Shown: positions 44,151 through 56,263 of the stretch, one piece after another | Numbering within the stretch: position 1 is the stretch's first letter | Layout of the letters: each line of letters opens with the position of its first letter | Origin: Paracyclopina nana | Taxonomy: Eukaryota; Arthropoda; Copepoda; Cyclopoida; Cyclopettidae | Length of the DNA stretch: 64,000 nt | Reading direction: 5' to 3' | Assembly (NCBI GenBank): GCA_019096065.1 | Contig: JAGUCH010000007.1 | Coordinates: 3,866,501-3,930,500, forward strand | Program-made: the position numbers and the translations under genes | The notes under the pieces: generated by a model | The model's input: only the letters and a program-made list of their open reading frames with translations | Told to the model about the DNA's origin: nothing | Databases searched by the model: none

Positions 44151-44679
44151 AATATACATGTCAGCTCGAAATTGCTTTATTTAGAGCCTTCTTGTTGCTT
44201 TACTTCGCTTACAAATAAAATGCATTGAAACCGCTAGCGCTGTTATCACTCTTCTTGCTACATATGTTCGATAGAAATATAGAAAGTTTCGTTAAGTCTG
44301 CTGATAGAGGGCGTGTGTGTTGGTGTTATGTTTGGGTACGCGAAATGAGAGTGGTTGACTGTGTCGTGAGTGACTAATTATAAGGCAAAATAATCTTTCG
44401 ATTTTCTGTCAAAATACTACATGATTCAACAGATAATTGTAAAAACTGAAAACTGAACGTCTTGCAGAGCTCGAGGTTTTTTTCATATTCTAGCTCCTTA
44501 TTAAGAAAAAATGAAAATATCAATATAGAAGCAAATGAGGAGGAAGACGGGTAAAAATCCGATCCACTTAACTGCTTCATCAAATCTCTCCGAGACGGAC
44601 GACTGACTGAAGCCGAAGAAGATTCTCTCACCTGCTAAGATTTTGATAGTGTTATGAATTGTTAGAAATCTGCTCGGCC
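44151..44679. other. Intergenic, no gene seen
   Basis: 529 bp between mtTFB2 and MED12. No ORF with a recognisable product; presumably contains the MED12 promoter. Confidence 0.5.
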
Positions 44680-47600
44680 ATGCCGCTGTACCCTTGTGGA
44701 ACGTCAAGGATCCCTTTGAGGAAGACTCTTCCGGGTCGCCTTGCCCTTGGCCCTCCTGATGTTTACCCTCAAGATCCGAACCAAAAAGAGGATGAACTCA
44801 ACGCAGTACACGTCAAGCAAGGTTTTACGCAAAATCATGCCTCACTTGTCAGCGAGGAATATGGGTCTTTGGTGTCTAAAACGGACACTTTGGCCCATGT
44901 TACCTCAAGCAAAGTCTTGGCTGACTTGAAATCTATAATGGGCAAAAAAGAAGACGCCAATGCTCTTGGCGATTCCGGGAGGAAGAAACAGTCCATCAAT
45001 ACCAGAGACAATTTTTTCCTTGTCACTGGTCGCAATAAACCAGCTGTGGACAACTGGTTTCGTGAACTGGCTGGCAACAAAAGACCGTTTTCTCAGATGT
45101 TAAGAAAGGTAACGCATGTGTGACAGTTCTATGTAAACATATCCTTTATTGACATTATTATTTGTATTTAGGTGCCAATTTTCAACAAGAAAGAGGAAGT
45201 CCTGGCGATGCTCAGCGAGTTTGAAGTGCCAACTCCTAGGGCCATTTGGTACATAAAAATGTGTGCTGCTTATGCTTCAGCCATGACAGAGATGAACAAA
45301 ACCAAGAAGAGACAAGCATCAGATCCAAGTAAGCAAATGTTTTAACATAAGTAGAACTTTAAAGTTTCGAATGAAATAATCATAGGCCAAGAGTGGACTC
45401 ATACCCTGACGAGATACTCGAGAGATCAATTGACAGAGTTGCTAACAACTAGCAACCCCAGTGAAGATGCAAGATCCGAGTCTTCTCTGCCTTACAAGCA
45501 ATGGATTTACACACTGGAACTCTGCGAGCACATGTTCAATCAAGGGTTGATTGACAGGCAAGAGTTTCTCCAATGGGTGCTTGAAATGGTCGAAAAGTGT
45601 AAATATGCTGACGACCCTTCGATGCGCCTTGTCATGCCAGTTCTGCTCGTGTTTGGCAAAGAGTTTTGCAAAAACGAGCTGCTCTCTAGGAAACTGGCTT
45701 ATCAGTGCGCGAGGAAAGTATCTCAACTTGTGAGTGAAACAAATGCAGCGAATGGCAGCACCAGCCAAACCGAAAATGGAGGTGGCAATTCAAACATGCA
45801 CCCAGTTGTGTCAGCATTTCTCGAGCTCACCAATGACCCCTACTCAAGATTCATCATATTTGGCCTCAGCTCAATCTTGCAAATGATCACGCTAGAGTGT
45901 CCTAGTGCGTTGGTGTGGCACTATTTTGGAGAAAACAAGACTCCAAGTTCCCTTCTTGGGAGTCCGCTGGACCATTTGCCCAATTGTGCCCCTTCTGGAT
46001 TACCCATGCCTCTCAGGCAATCCAATCAGGCCATACGACACAAAATCTGCCTATCTGAGACCTTGATCAAAGAAAGGTCCAGGCAAGTCGAAGACAAGTG
46101 GTCAGTGGACCCCAATCAAATCTATGGCAAAATTGGCTCACGAGTCGACAAGAACCTGTCAGTGTTGGAAGTGCTAGACAGCTTCAATTTCGACCGCATT
46201 GACTCTAGTGCAGATTGCCTTGATAATCTTTACAATAGATTGTTCGGGTCTACCACTGGAACTAGCAGCTCCTCCAACAACTCGTCTTCATCGAGCAACA
46301 TTGACGTAGACGATGATGTGATTGTGCACACTCTTTGTGAGTGGGCTGTCACTGCCATGCGAAGTGGAGAGCATCGATGTTTTGTTGCTGCCAAATTGCT
46401 AGAAAGGAGGCAATCAGAGCTGAGCTACCAGAGTAATGGAGGAAGTCATTACGATGCATCCAATGATGACAATGACGACAAAAACTCAGAGTCTGACGGA
46501 TACATGAACCAAGTGTTGGGGCCTCCGGTGCTCCAACAGAGACTATTTCACTACCTGGATACGTCTGCTCCAAAGGTTGACAACCCAGCTGAGTTTTCAA
46601 ACTTGGTACTCCTCTTTTACGAGCTCATTTGTCACGATGTCTTCAGTCACGATTCATACTTGTGCACTTTGATTTCGAGGGGAGACATCATGGGGCCGAT
46701 GTCATCCCCTGATGGAGGAAGAGATAATGACAAGAGCACGAATAGTGACGAAGCTGAGAATAGCTTTGATGACAGCAAGATCGACGGAGACTTGACCAAT
46801 CTTCTCAACCAAATCAAGGAAGGAAATCAGCTCAACGATCCTTTTTCCCCATCAAACAATGACAAAGAGAAGGACAAGTCTGACTCGAATGGCTTGCCAG
46901 ATGTGTCCAAAAAGTGTCGTCATTGGCAGTATTGCTACCACTTTCCCTTGCCTCAAGACGAAAACAGCGCGCATGATTGCAATCAACGGAATGTTTTGCT
47001 ATACGGAGTTGGCAGGGGGCGTGACGATGCATCGAGAAGCGTCAAGAAAATCCACAAGGATATCACAAAATTGTTCAGCAAAAAGTTCAGCATTGACGTT
47101 TCCGATGGTGGCAAAATCAAGAAGCACAACAAGGGAGACGTCATTTTTGAGCAGGTCGTGCAACGTTTCCAAAACTTGTCTTACTACGATCAGCATTGTG
47201 TGAGCTATCAGTGCGGCCAAACGATGATTGAGATGCTGTCAGCATTTGCCAACACGAATGCCAACTACTTGCCGCTGCCTGAGTACGTCTCGTTTCTCTT
47301 CGACTTGACAGGCCTGGCTTTGAATATCCAGGGCATTCTGGATTGGTGTCTTCAAATCCTTAAAGAATTGCCAGGCGTGGAAAGTCAGCTGATTGAGCGG
47401 GGATCTTGCCTGACGAGGACCTATACAACATCCTTGTCGCTCAATGTCGTTGGAGTCTTGAGGAAGTACCACACAATATTTCTGCTCAACCCCTCTGATG
47501 TTGTGACAGCCTTCGACCAGCTTAGCAAGGTTGCCTACAGACCAAAGCTACCAATGGAGTCGGGTGCTTCGATGCTGGACTGCAATTCAGCAGAGTGGTG

Positions 47601-50600
47601 CATTTTGGCTTATTTGTACGACCTGTCCCTGAACTGCAGCACTTTGAAGGCTCGCGACAAGTTTTCCGATCTCAAGCGTCTTTTTTCTACGGTAGTCAAA
47701 TTAACTGTTCACCTGTACACTATCTAAGAATTGCCCATTTTTTAGGCATGTGAACCAGCAATGCCTTCGTGCAGCCTAACAGACCGGAAATTTGGCCTCG
47801 AGTATATAGCCAATCCTAAGAAGAAGGTAGATCCCCTCACAATCAAGCTACTGATTGAAAACCCTCAAAACCAGTACAACTTGGTGTGCAACGTTCTCAT
47901 GGAAGTTTGCGGGGTAAGAACTTGCCCAAAAGCTATTGTTAATAATGACTAACAAAAAATTGATTCTTTCAGTGCAACGACAATGACAAGCTGAACGACA
48001 TTGCCATTTTATGCTGCGAGTTCACAGCTCAATGCCCTTCTCTCAGTTCCGAATGGCTGGGAGCTTTGACAGCCCTTTGCTATGCTGGATCATCAAATGC
48101 TTATCAGGATCTGTTGCAGACCGTCACCGTGTCAGACCAATCCATCTATAATAGGCTCGGGATATTTGCGTCCATTTTGATAGCCAGACATTGCTTTCAG
48201 TTGCAATCATTTGTCATACACGTGGCGATCCCGTCCTTGCTGAAAGCTTGGGAAGAGGTGAAAGAAGGCCAAAGCAGCCGCGAGGCCGAAGTCGGTGCCA
48301 GACTCAGTTGTCATCTTTTGCTCATGTTATTCCAAACTGTGGAAGGTTGCTTTCCAAATTCGTCTTCTTCGAGTAGAGCTTCAACTCCATCGTATGGCTC
48401 AGGAATCAAGCATAGGTGAGTCCCAGCCTTGAAAAAGCTCAATCGGCCTTTTTTAAAAGAACTGTTCTTCTTCTTCTAGCTGCGATCGTCAATTGATGGC
48501 TTATGCTCATCGCAACACAACTGTTGGAGCAATTATTGCTGTTCTCAAAGCCATACTGGTTTTGGGCGATGCAGAAGACCCCAACAGAGGTGCATCAAAG
48601 ATTTTCAATGTTGACGATGATGATGACGATGACGACGACTTTGGCTTAGTGCTCAAAGGCTCATCTGGATCCAAATCTGGTGGCTCAATTGACAAGTTGA
48701 GTGACTTTGCGAAGCACACTCTTAGGCAAATTTGCAATCAAGAGTGGGTGCACAACAGATGCTTACAGGTAAATTTATTGCCATTCAAACAGACCTTTTT
48801 CAACTTGAACAAATGCCATGCGTTGTAATCAGCCTTTCAAACTGATCCTGGTACAAATCCGTACATTTTCATAACATCCTTTGATTGCGAGTATTCAATG
48901 CCCGTCACCAGAACATGCCATAAGGTTATGTAGGTTAGACCGGCAAATACGAAAATTCGGAGAAAATACTGAATCTTTCGCCTCACGACAAGCGGCAAAC
49001 GTGCTCTTCCCGCCATGGCTGCTACATTGAACTGCTTTATTTTGAGCTACTTGAGAAAGCTTTGCGCTTACTTGGCAACATCTCCAAAACTTGTCCAGCT
49101 CAGCTTTCCACGCACCCCAAATGATAAATGTCTTCTTTTCCCCTATTCTTTGTAGAGCCCCGATGATCTGCTTAAGAATGGCACATTATTGGATCCAATG
49201 TTGTCATCAAAGCAGGCCCAAAAGCTCCTCAGGTTGATTTGTATGCAGCATAAAAACTCCAATGATGTCGATGTGGCTGATGACCCTGCAAGCCATAGGA
49301 GAATCCTCACCAAGATCCTGGAAAACCTGGATGAATGGAACTTGAGAATTTCCACTGTTGATATTAAATTGATGTACCACCAACTCTCCTCCACCGGAAA
49401 TGGAGAGGCCGGAGAATGGCTCGACGCTGCTGCTGGCGCCATCGTTGACATATTCAGGCTTGTTGAAAACGATGAAGCCATGGACGTAGATGAGCATAAT
49501 TCGAGAGACAAGCTCAATGCCTCAGCTAACGAGGATGCCAAGAAAAGGAAGAAATTCAATTCAGTCTGGATCATTCCTTATTTATTGCGCAACCTCAAGT
49601 TCCTTCAGAGCAGAGTGCTCAAAGTGAGTGGTCACATTCTGGAGTGTGGCAATTGGTCCAAACCTGCAAGTAAATCAAGCAACTCAAGAAGTAGTAAGGG
49701 CCAACAAAGCTCCGCTAAAGACAACCAGCCAAAAAACAGCTCGGGTCACCAACCATTTTTGCAGCTCATACTCACTTGTCTCAGGGAGCTTGACAGTGGC
49801 ACCGACTCGAAAAAGCAAGACAGAGAGGAGCAGAGAGAAAACCTGCTACAATCACTACACACTCAGCTATCATCGTTCATCATATTTACGAAAGATGACA
49901 AGCTGTACAACTACGAGGATCCGATGGCAAGGAAAGCCATGCAGGATGCCCTCCAGCTTCGGTTTAGCCTCGTGGGTGGAGTTTTTGACACCATTTGTCG
50001 CAATTCAGCTTCCATCACAGAGTGGGCCACTCTTCTGGTCCAGCTAGTTGTCAGAGGAGTTGTGGACTTGACCAACAACTCCGATCTCTTCACTCCCATC
50101 CTGGATATGATCAACATCCTTATCCACTCAACCCTAATCAACGATCGTGAGACTGGAAATTCGGAGAGAAACGAGGAGAGTAGAAAGCACTACAACTACC
50201 ACGCCCTCGTGAAGAAGCTCAAAAAGGAGATTGGTGAGAAAAACAATGCGAGTCTCTGCTACCTGAGACAGCTCCTACCCTTGCCCAAGCTCATGTCTGA
50301 AGTCATACTCACCGAGCCATTTGGCATTGTCAATGAAAAGGGCAACAAAGTGAGGGGCCTCAACTGTGACAAGAAGCCAGGCATGCAAGTGTGTGACAAG
50401 CAAAAGATCAGTCCTTGGGATATCCTGGAAGGCCATAAGACTCCCGCTCCTTTGTCATGGGCTTGGTTTGGTGCTGTCAAACACGAAAGGAAACCAATGA
50501 AGTACGAGGAAAGCTTCCATGAGCTCAAGTATGCCTCGTTGGGCCTAGAAAAGCCCAAGTCATACTACCTTGATCCTCCACCTCTCCCACCAGAAGATCT

Positions 50601-51900
50601 CGAGCCAGCCATGTCTCATAGCAAAGATGCCAACAAAATGGATCAAATGAACCAAATGATGGGTAGGGGACCGGGTGGAATGATGATGCATGGGTCAGGT
50701 GGAATGATGCATCAGGGCTCTCAATATCCTGGTGGCCCTTACATGATGCCCCAGCAAAACATGCAGGGTGGATACCAGCAAGGTGGTAATCCAAGAATGG
50801 CTCAATTTATGGGTAACCAACAGATGCATGGTGGAATGATGCCCCAAATGCGAGGGCAAATGGGAGGAGGACCTCGGGGCCCCATGATGGGTGTTAGCAA
50901 TCCCATGGGAGGTCCCATGGGACCAATGCCACATCACCAGCAAATGATGGCCCGAGGGCCCAGGCCCATGATGCCTGGCCAGCCAGGCTTACCTACTGGT
51001 GCCAGACCACCTGGGATGGTGCCACAGCAAGGTGGAATGTACGGGTCTCAGGGTGGCCCGCCTGGAGCCATGATGGGCAATCAGCAGTGGGGAGCGTCTG
51101 GAGGTTATGGCAATGCTCCTCAGCAGCAGTATGCTCAACCACCTTATCACTCACCTCAAATGCAGGGTGGGGGTGGCATGCCCATTAACCAGCGCTATCC
51201 AGGACCTGGTGGTCCACCTCCTCCACAAAGTGGTCGTTCGAAAATGGCCTTACAAGAAATGCTTCGGGCTCGAAATGAGCCTCAATTCTCCTCTGGTCCC
51301 GGAGGACCGGTTCCTGGTCAAGGTGGTCATGGTGCCAATTTCGTGCCTCCTGGCAGAACTACCTTCCCAATGAGGCCAAGCATGGCAAGAATGCCTCAAC
51401 AACAGGCTCCAATGTACAACAATCCTGGGGGCAACCAAGGCCAATATCCTACTAGCACTTCTGGGGGTGGCCAGTATGGGAACTTCCAAGGGCAAAATAA
51501 CCAGTATGGCCAGTATGGTGGCATGATGCAGCAACAAGGCCAGCCAAGCCAGCCGCAAGGCCAGCCTCGGCCTCCCTACAACAACCAAATGAATATGAGG
51601 CCGCAGGGCCAACAACAGCCAAATTATCCTATGGGCAACCAACGCAATCCCAATCCTTCTGGCTACATGAGTCCTAACGTCACGATGGGAACTGGGCCTG
51701 CTCAAGGGAATCAGGGTGGTTACCGGCCCCAAATGGGGGGCATGAATCCCCAGCAGCAGAACATGATGCGAATGCAAAATCCTCAGCTGATGGCTCAACT
51801 CCAAAGAGGATCGGGCAATATGAATCAGCAACAGCAACAAATGGGAGGCTATGGAGGACCACAGCAGCAACAACAGCAGCAGCAGCAAAACAGATTTTGA
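44680..51900 (+). CDS. MED12: Mediator complex subunit 12
   Basis: MED12 is part of the Mediator kinase module and activates cyclin C-CDK8. Seven exons (44680-45108, 45172-45328, 45386-47691, 47746-47913, 47973-48415, 48480-48768, 49156-51900) give 6537 nt, 2178 aa; human MED12 is 2177. The N-terminus has the invariant LALGPPDVYPQDPNQKEDEL and the Med12 domain (DNFFLVTGRNKPAVDNWF, KVPIFNKKEEVL). The LCEWAV region follows (CPSALVWHYFGENK, SPLDHLPNCAPSGLPMP, VIVHTLCEWAVTAMRSGEHR). The PQL region has LRQLLPLPKLMSE and KQKISPWDILEGHK. The tail is very rich in Gln, Met, Gly and Pro (MQGGYQQGGNPR) and ends in a glutamine run. Acidic Asp repeats occur near 48615. Intron 48769-49155 holds nothing else. 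The stop is 49 bp from that of the convergent transporter. Confidence 0.97.
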
Positions 51901-51949
51901 TCTAATTCGTATTTTCAAGCACTTTATAAATGTATTACAAAGTTCAGTC

Positions 51950-53771
51950 TCACTCTGCCCCCTCGTCAATTCTATTTTCGTGCGAATCTTTTCTTAGCAG
52001 GCATGAGCACATTTTTGAATTTTTCCCAATTTCCTCTCCTTCTTCGATGGTGTCGGCAGTTTTGAGTCCCTTGGTCTCTGGCAGCCACAGAGTGAAAATA
52101 CCAGCTAACAGTGACAAGAATGCAAACAGCACAATTGTTGCCTCTGGGTGGACTTTGCCCAGCTCCCTTCCAGCTATGGGAGCAAGCATTGAGCCAATCC
52201 TGCCAAACATGCTGCATGTTCCAAGGCCAGTGGTCCTCACGACAGTTGGGAAAATTTCTGCAGCGTGCAGGTAAATGATGGCAAATACGCAGATGATTCC
52301 GAATTTCCCTAGCGAGACCACAGCCAAAAATCCTGGTCCTGGTGGAACGACAATGGTCAAGAGCAAAAGGACAAAGGATGACATAAACATGCACGACAGT
52401 GGCAGCCGAAGTCCATAATTGTGAACTATGAAAATGCACGTGATGTACGCAGGAATTTCTATCAATCCAGACACTGAAAAGTTGATGTAAATGTCTCCTG
52501 GGATCAAAGTGTCTGCATTCAGAGTGAGGCCATAATAGACAAATGTTGTGGTGAACCAATTGAAGTATTGCAGCAATGTGTTTTTCCTCAAGTTGGGAGT
52601 CCTGAAAAGGTCAAGCAGTGTGGCTTTTTTAGGCTCCTTGGCCCCCTCAATGAACTTATCCGTGACATCTCCAAAGCTATCAAGCTCAAGGCTTGGCCTT
52701 GCTTTCCCGTTCATTTTGGCTGCTTGCTCTAATAGTATAAAAGCTTCGTTCACTCGTCCTTTCGATAGCAGCCATCTGGGACATTCGGGTATAAAGTAGT
52801 AAAATAGTATGAACATTGGCACGGGGGAAGATATGGCAAGTTGAAGGTAACTCCAATTTGGGATGAAGTAAGCAATCACTGGTAAAGTGCTATAGCCAAT
52901 GGCCCATGGGAACATCAGCCCAATACCCAACCACGTTTTCCATTGCCCACCCACAATTTCCATGCCTTTGATTTTTGAAGAGACTGAATTATTAAGGTAT
53001 TCTTAGAGATTAGAAGTAATATTACAGTAAACGTAGCCAGTGGTCCACACAGCAGTAGAAGTCGTAGCTATGATCATTCTTAGTGCAATAAAAGTTTCAA
53101 AATTGGGAGAAAAGGCGGTTCCAAATGCAGATAGCACAAGCAAAATCGTGAATGTCAATAATGAAGTTCGTCGGCCAAATCTGTGAAAAAGCAATTAATA
53201 TTATTGATACTACTAAAGGCTAGCTTTTACATATCAGATGATTGGCCTGCTAGAAAAGCGCCACAAAGGACACCCAACATGTAAACCACTTGAGCAGTGG
53301 TGATTAACCAGGACCTGTTGCAAACCAAATTAAACTAAAAATATAAATTGTTATTATCAGTCATGGAATATTTGTGTATCTTACTGTTGTGATTAAAGTA
53401 TTGGCATCATTGGGAGGGTAAACCCAACTTTGACAGGGTTTTGTCAAAATGTCTGATTGTGCTGTCATGGTGCCATTTGGCACCAAAATAGAGTAGTCAA
53501 TATCAAATATGTTACATTTGTCCACTTCACCATTGGGTAGTAATGGGGCTGAAAAGTTCTGCCAATCTTCCATAGTTGCAAACTTTGGTGACCCAACTGC
53601 ATCATAGCACCAATAATTCGTTGGAGACATGGCTAAAAAGGGGGCTGACAACATTTGCCAGCTTGTGAAAATTTCACGAACGGCCAAAGGAAAAATAACT
53701 AGCCATTGCCACTTGCCAATGTTTCCTATAGCTTCCACGATAATATCTTGCTTTGCTTCCAATGATGGCAT
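51950..53771 (-). CDS. Organic cation/carnitine transporter-like protein, SLC22 family
   Basis: A major-facilitator carrier at the plasma membrane with twelve predicted membrane spans. Exons 53385-53771, 53231-53334, 53026-53180 and 51950-52965 join to 1662 nt, 553 aa. The ATG at 53771 (MPSLEAKQ) is the first Met in frame. SLC22 hallmarks: the N-terminal IGNIGKWQW segment, a large cysteine-bearing extracellular loop after span 1 with N-glycosylation sites, NLVCNRSWL, the SSDIFGRRTSLL loop, IPECPRWLLSKGR after span 6 and LPETKGLKTADTIEEGE at the end. The substrate is not predictable from sequence. A TATATATA box lies upstream. Confidence 0.92.
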
Positions 53772-54624
53772 ATTGAAGATATTTGGCAAACATCTATATT
53801 TACAACTCTGTTATGATAGTACACGTACACAGAAATGTTCAAACTGGCCTGCTATATATATGTGTTCCCAGCAGGGTAAGCTCTGACTGTGAAAAGCTAC
53901 ATATATGAGCTTTGCCTTTTGCGACATGAGCACTGCTCAGGATGTCTACATAATGAGTCCAATGTGCTTTTAGTTCAAGTATGGAGAAAGCTTAAATGTA
54001 AATGCTCTGCAGTTACATGTGCTCATTGATTTTGTCAACCACTAGTTTTTATTGCCTCACTGTTGTATTCATTACGGCTAGAATGCGCGTACACTTGTGC
54101 ATGATTGCATGAGGCTTTTCAATTCGCTTCTTTACTGAATATGAAGATTACCTAACAATTTGTTTGTATTCTGGCTAACTATTTTTATTACAATCGTACG
54201 TTTTACCAAATGAAAGGAATTCCAAATGAAATATTGTTATATAAATCATAGTCTTTCAATGTAGTGAAGTACCTAGTTAGAATCAATTAAAAAATCAATA
54301 TGCCGGCAGATGACTAGGTCCTAAAAAGTAATTAGCTAATGAAACGAAAGACTTTATCTTGGGCAAAACAGTTTGAAGAAAAAGATTTATATCATGAAGG
54401 TTCACTTTTATTTCATGAATTTTTGCCGTTAATACATTTGACAAAAAAGTTTTTAATTCTTTGAGCTATGTTTAATTCCAATTACGTACAAATCAGTTTA
54501 TGCAAAGCCAGAGAGTGTTTCAAGCAGTCTTAGATTTCGAAACGGTAATGTGTATTTGCCGACTGAACACACAACAACTGCAGCAATCATTTTTCCGTCA
54601 ACAGCCTGGGGGTTAAAAATCAGC
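53772..54624. other. Shared intergenic region, SLC22 / ZMPSTE24
   Basis: 853 bp between divergent genes. AT-rich; a TATATATA at 53853-53860 probably serves the SLC22 gene. No other gene seen. Confidence 0.5.
53853..53860 (-). promoter_or_regulatory. Possible TATA box of the SLC22 gene
   Basis: TATATATA about 82-89 bp upstream of the start codon. Position fits a short 5' leader; not otherwise supported. Confidence 0.35.
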
Positions 54625-56148
54625 ATGGAAATCGCCCCCGAGCAGATATTCTGGGGTGTTTTGGCCTTCTCATGGGTCGAGTTCATGTGGGAAGCGTACT
54701 TAAGCCACAGACAGAGGAATATCTACAAGAAGCACACCACAGTTCCCAACGAGCTGAAAGGCCTCCTGGATAATGACACGTTTACTAAGGCTCGCCTTTA
54801 TGCTTTGGACAAGTCCAATTTTGGAGCTGTGCAAGGCATTTTCATGCAAGCTCTGAGCACCGCTTTGATGCTGTACTTTGCTTTTAAGCTCCTCTGGGAC
54901 CTCGCAGGTAAAAACAACGGATTCAGGAAAGCTTCCATTAGCTAGCTAAAAGGCTATTTTTTGTTCCAGGTGATTTTGTCGTGGATCTTGGTTATGCCAA
55001 GACTGACGAGATCTATCGGTCAATGATGTTTGTCCTGCTCATGAACATCTTCAATACCATCATAGGACTCCCATTTTCGATTTACAGTACCTTTGTGTTA
55101 GAGGAAAAGCATGGCTTCAACCAACAAACTGCCATGTTCTATGTAAAGGATCAAATCAAAAAATTCTTCGTCTCTCAAATCATTACTCTGCCTCTGGTGG
55201 CTGCAGTGATAAAAATTGTCTACTGGGGCGGAGAACTCTTCTTCATCTACTTGTGGTTCTTTGTCGTCGGATTTACGCTGTTCATGATGGTTGTGTACCC
55301 AGAATTTATAGCACCTCTGTTTGACAAGTACACTCCTTTGCCTGAAGGAGATCTCAGGACTCAAATTGAAGGCTTGGCTGCCAGTATTGAATTCCCCTTG
55401 TACAAATTGTTTGTGGTGGAGGGCTCCAAAAGGAGTTCTCACAGCAACGCCTACTTCTATGGCTTTTTTAGATTTAAGGTATAGTTAATCTAAAAAAAAA
55501 TTGTTTGATTAAGGTGCATTCATTTCTTTTCAGCGGATCGTCCTTTTTGACACTTTGCTCGAAGCTAGCGAGCGAGAAAAGCTGAAGACCGAGGAAGAAA
55601 AAGAGAAGGAAAAGGAAGATGCTCAAAAGGAGGATGGCGAGAAAAAGGACGAGTCCAAGTCGGCAAAAGGATGTTCAACTGATGAAATATTGGCAGTATT
55701 GGGCCATGAACTTGGACATTGGAAGCTCAATCACGTGTTGAAGAACATCGTCATTGCCGAAGTTCATATTTTCGCGATGTTCGCTCTCTTTGGATATCTG
55801 TATCAGCTGCAAATGCTGTATACCGCATTTGGATTTGTGGAAGGCGAGCGACCTGTCTTGATCGGTCTAATGATCATTCTTCAATTTATCACCGCTCCAT
55901 ACAATGCTATCCTGGACTTTGCCATGACTGCATTGAGTCGTCGATTTGAGTTTCAGGCAGATGACTTCGCAGCCACCGTTCTTGGCAGGGGTGAAAAGTT
56001 GCAATCAGCTCTGATCAAGCTGAACAATGATAACCTAGGATTCCCCATTTATGATTGGCTCTACTCTGCTTGGCATCATTCCCACCCGCCTATACTTGAA
56101 CGCCTGTCAGTGTTGAAAACGAAGAAATCGCAAAAGAAGGTAAACTAG
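54625..56148 (+). CDS. ZMPSTE24: CAAX prenyl protease 1 (Ste24 family)
   Basis: An ER and inner-nuclear-membrane zinc protease that trims prenylated CAAX proteins, such as lamin precursors. Three exons (54625-54907, 54970-55478, 55534-56148) join to 1407 nt, 468 aa; human has 475. The zinc site HELGHWKLNH sits at the expected place, with the downstream FEFQADDFA glutamate/aspartate motif. SNAYFYGFFRFK and RIVLFDTLLE flank the second junction as in relatives. Several membrane spans are visible. A Lys/Glu-rich loop (EEEKEKEKEDAQKEDGEKK) before the zinc helix corresponds to the charged insert of animal Ste24. Convergent with nicastrin, 115 bp between stops. Confidence 0.96.
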
Positions 56149-56263
56149 CTAAGTTCGTTTAAGAATTACTTAGAGCTAATAAATGAGACATTGATGTACT
56201 TCTGTATTGAGCTAATCACTTATAAAAAAGCTGGGTTTTGTAATAGGATAAATTAATACGGAT

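Noticed and set aside
49143-49574. Minus-strand ORF with leucine/serine-rich sequence
   Set aside because: It is the shadow of MED12 exon 7.
51250-51969. A 239-aa ORF antisense to the end of MED12
   Set aside because: It mirrors the Gln/Gly/Pro-rich MED12 tail, whose composition leaves the opposite strand open.
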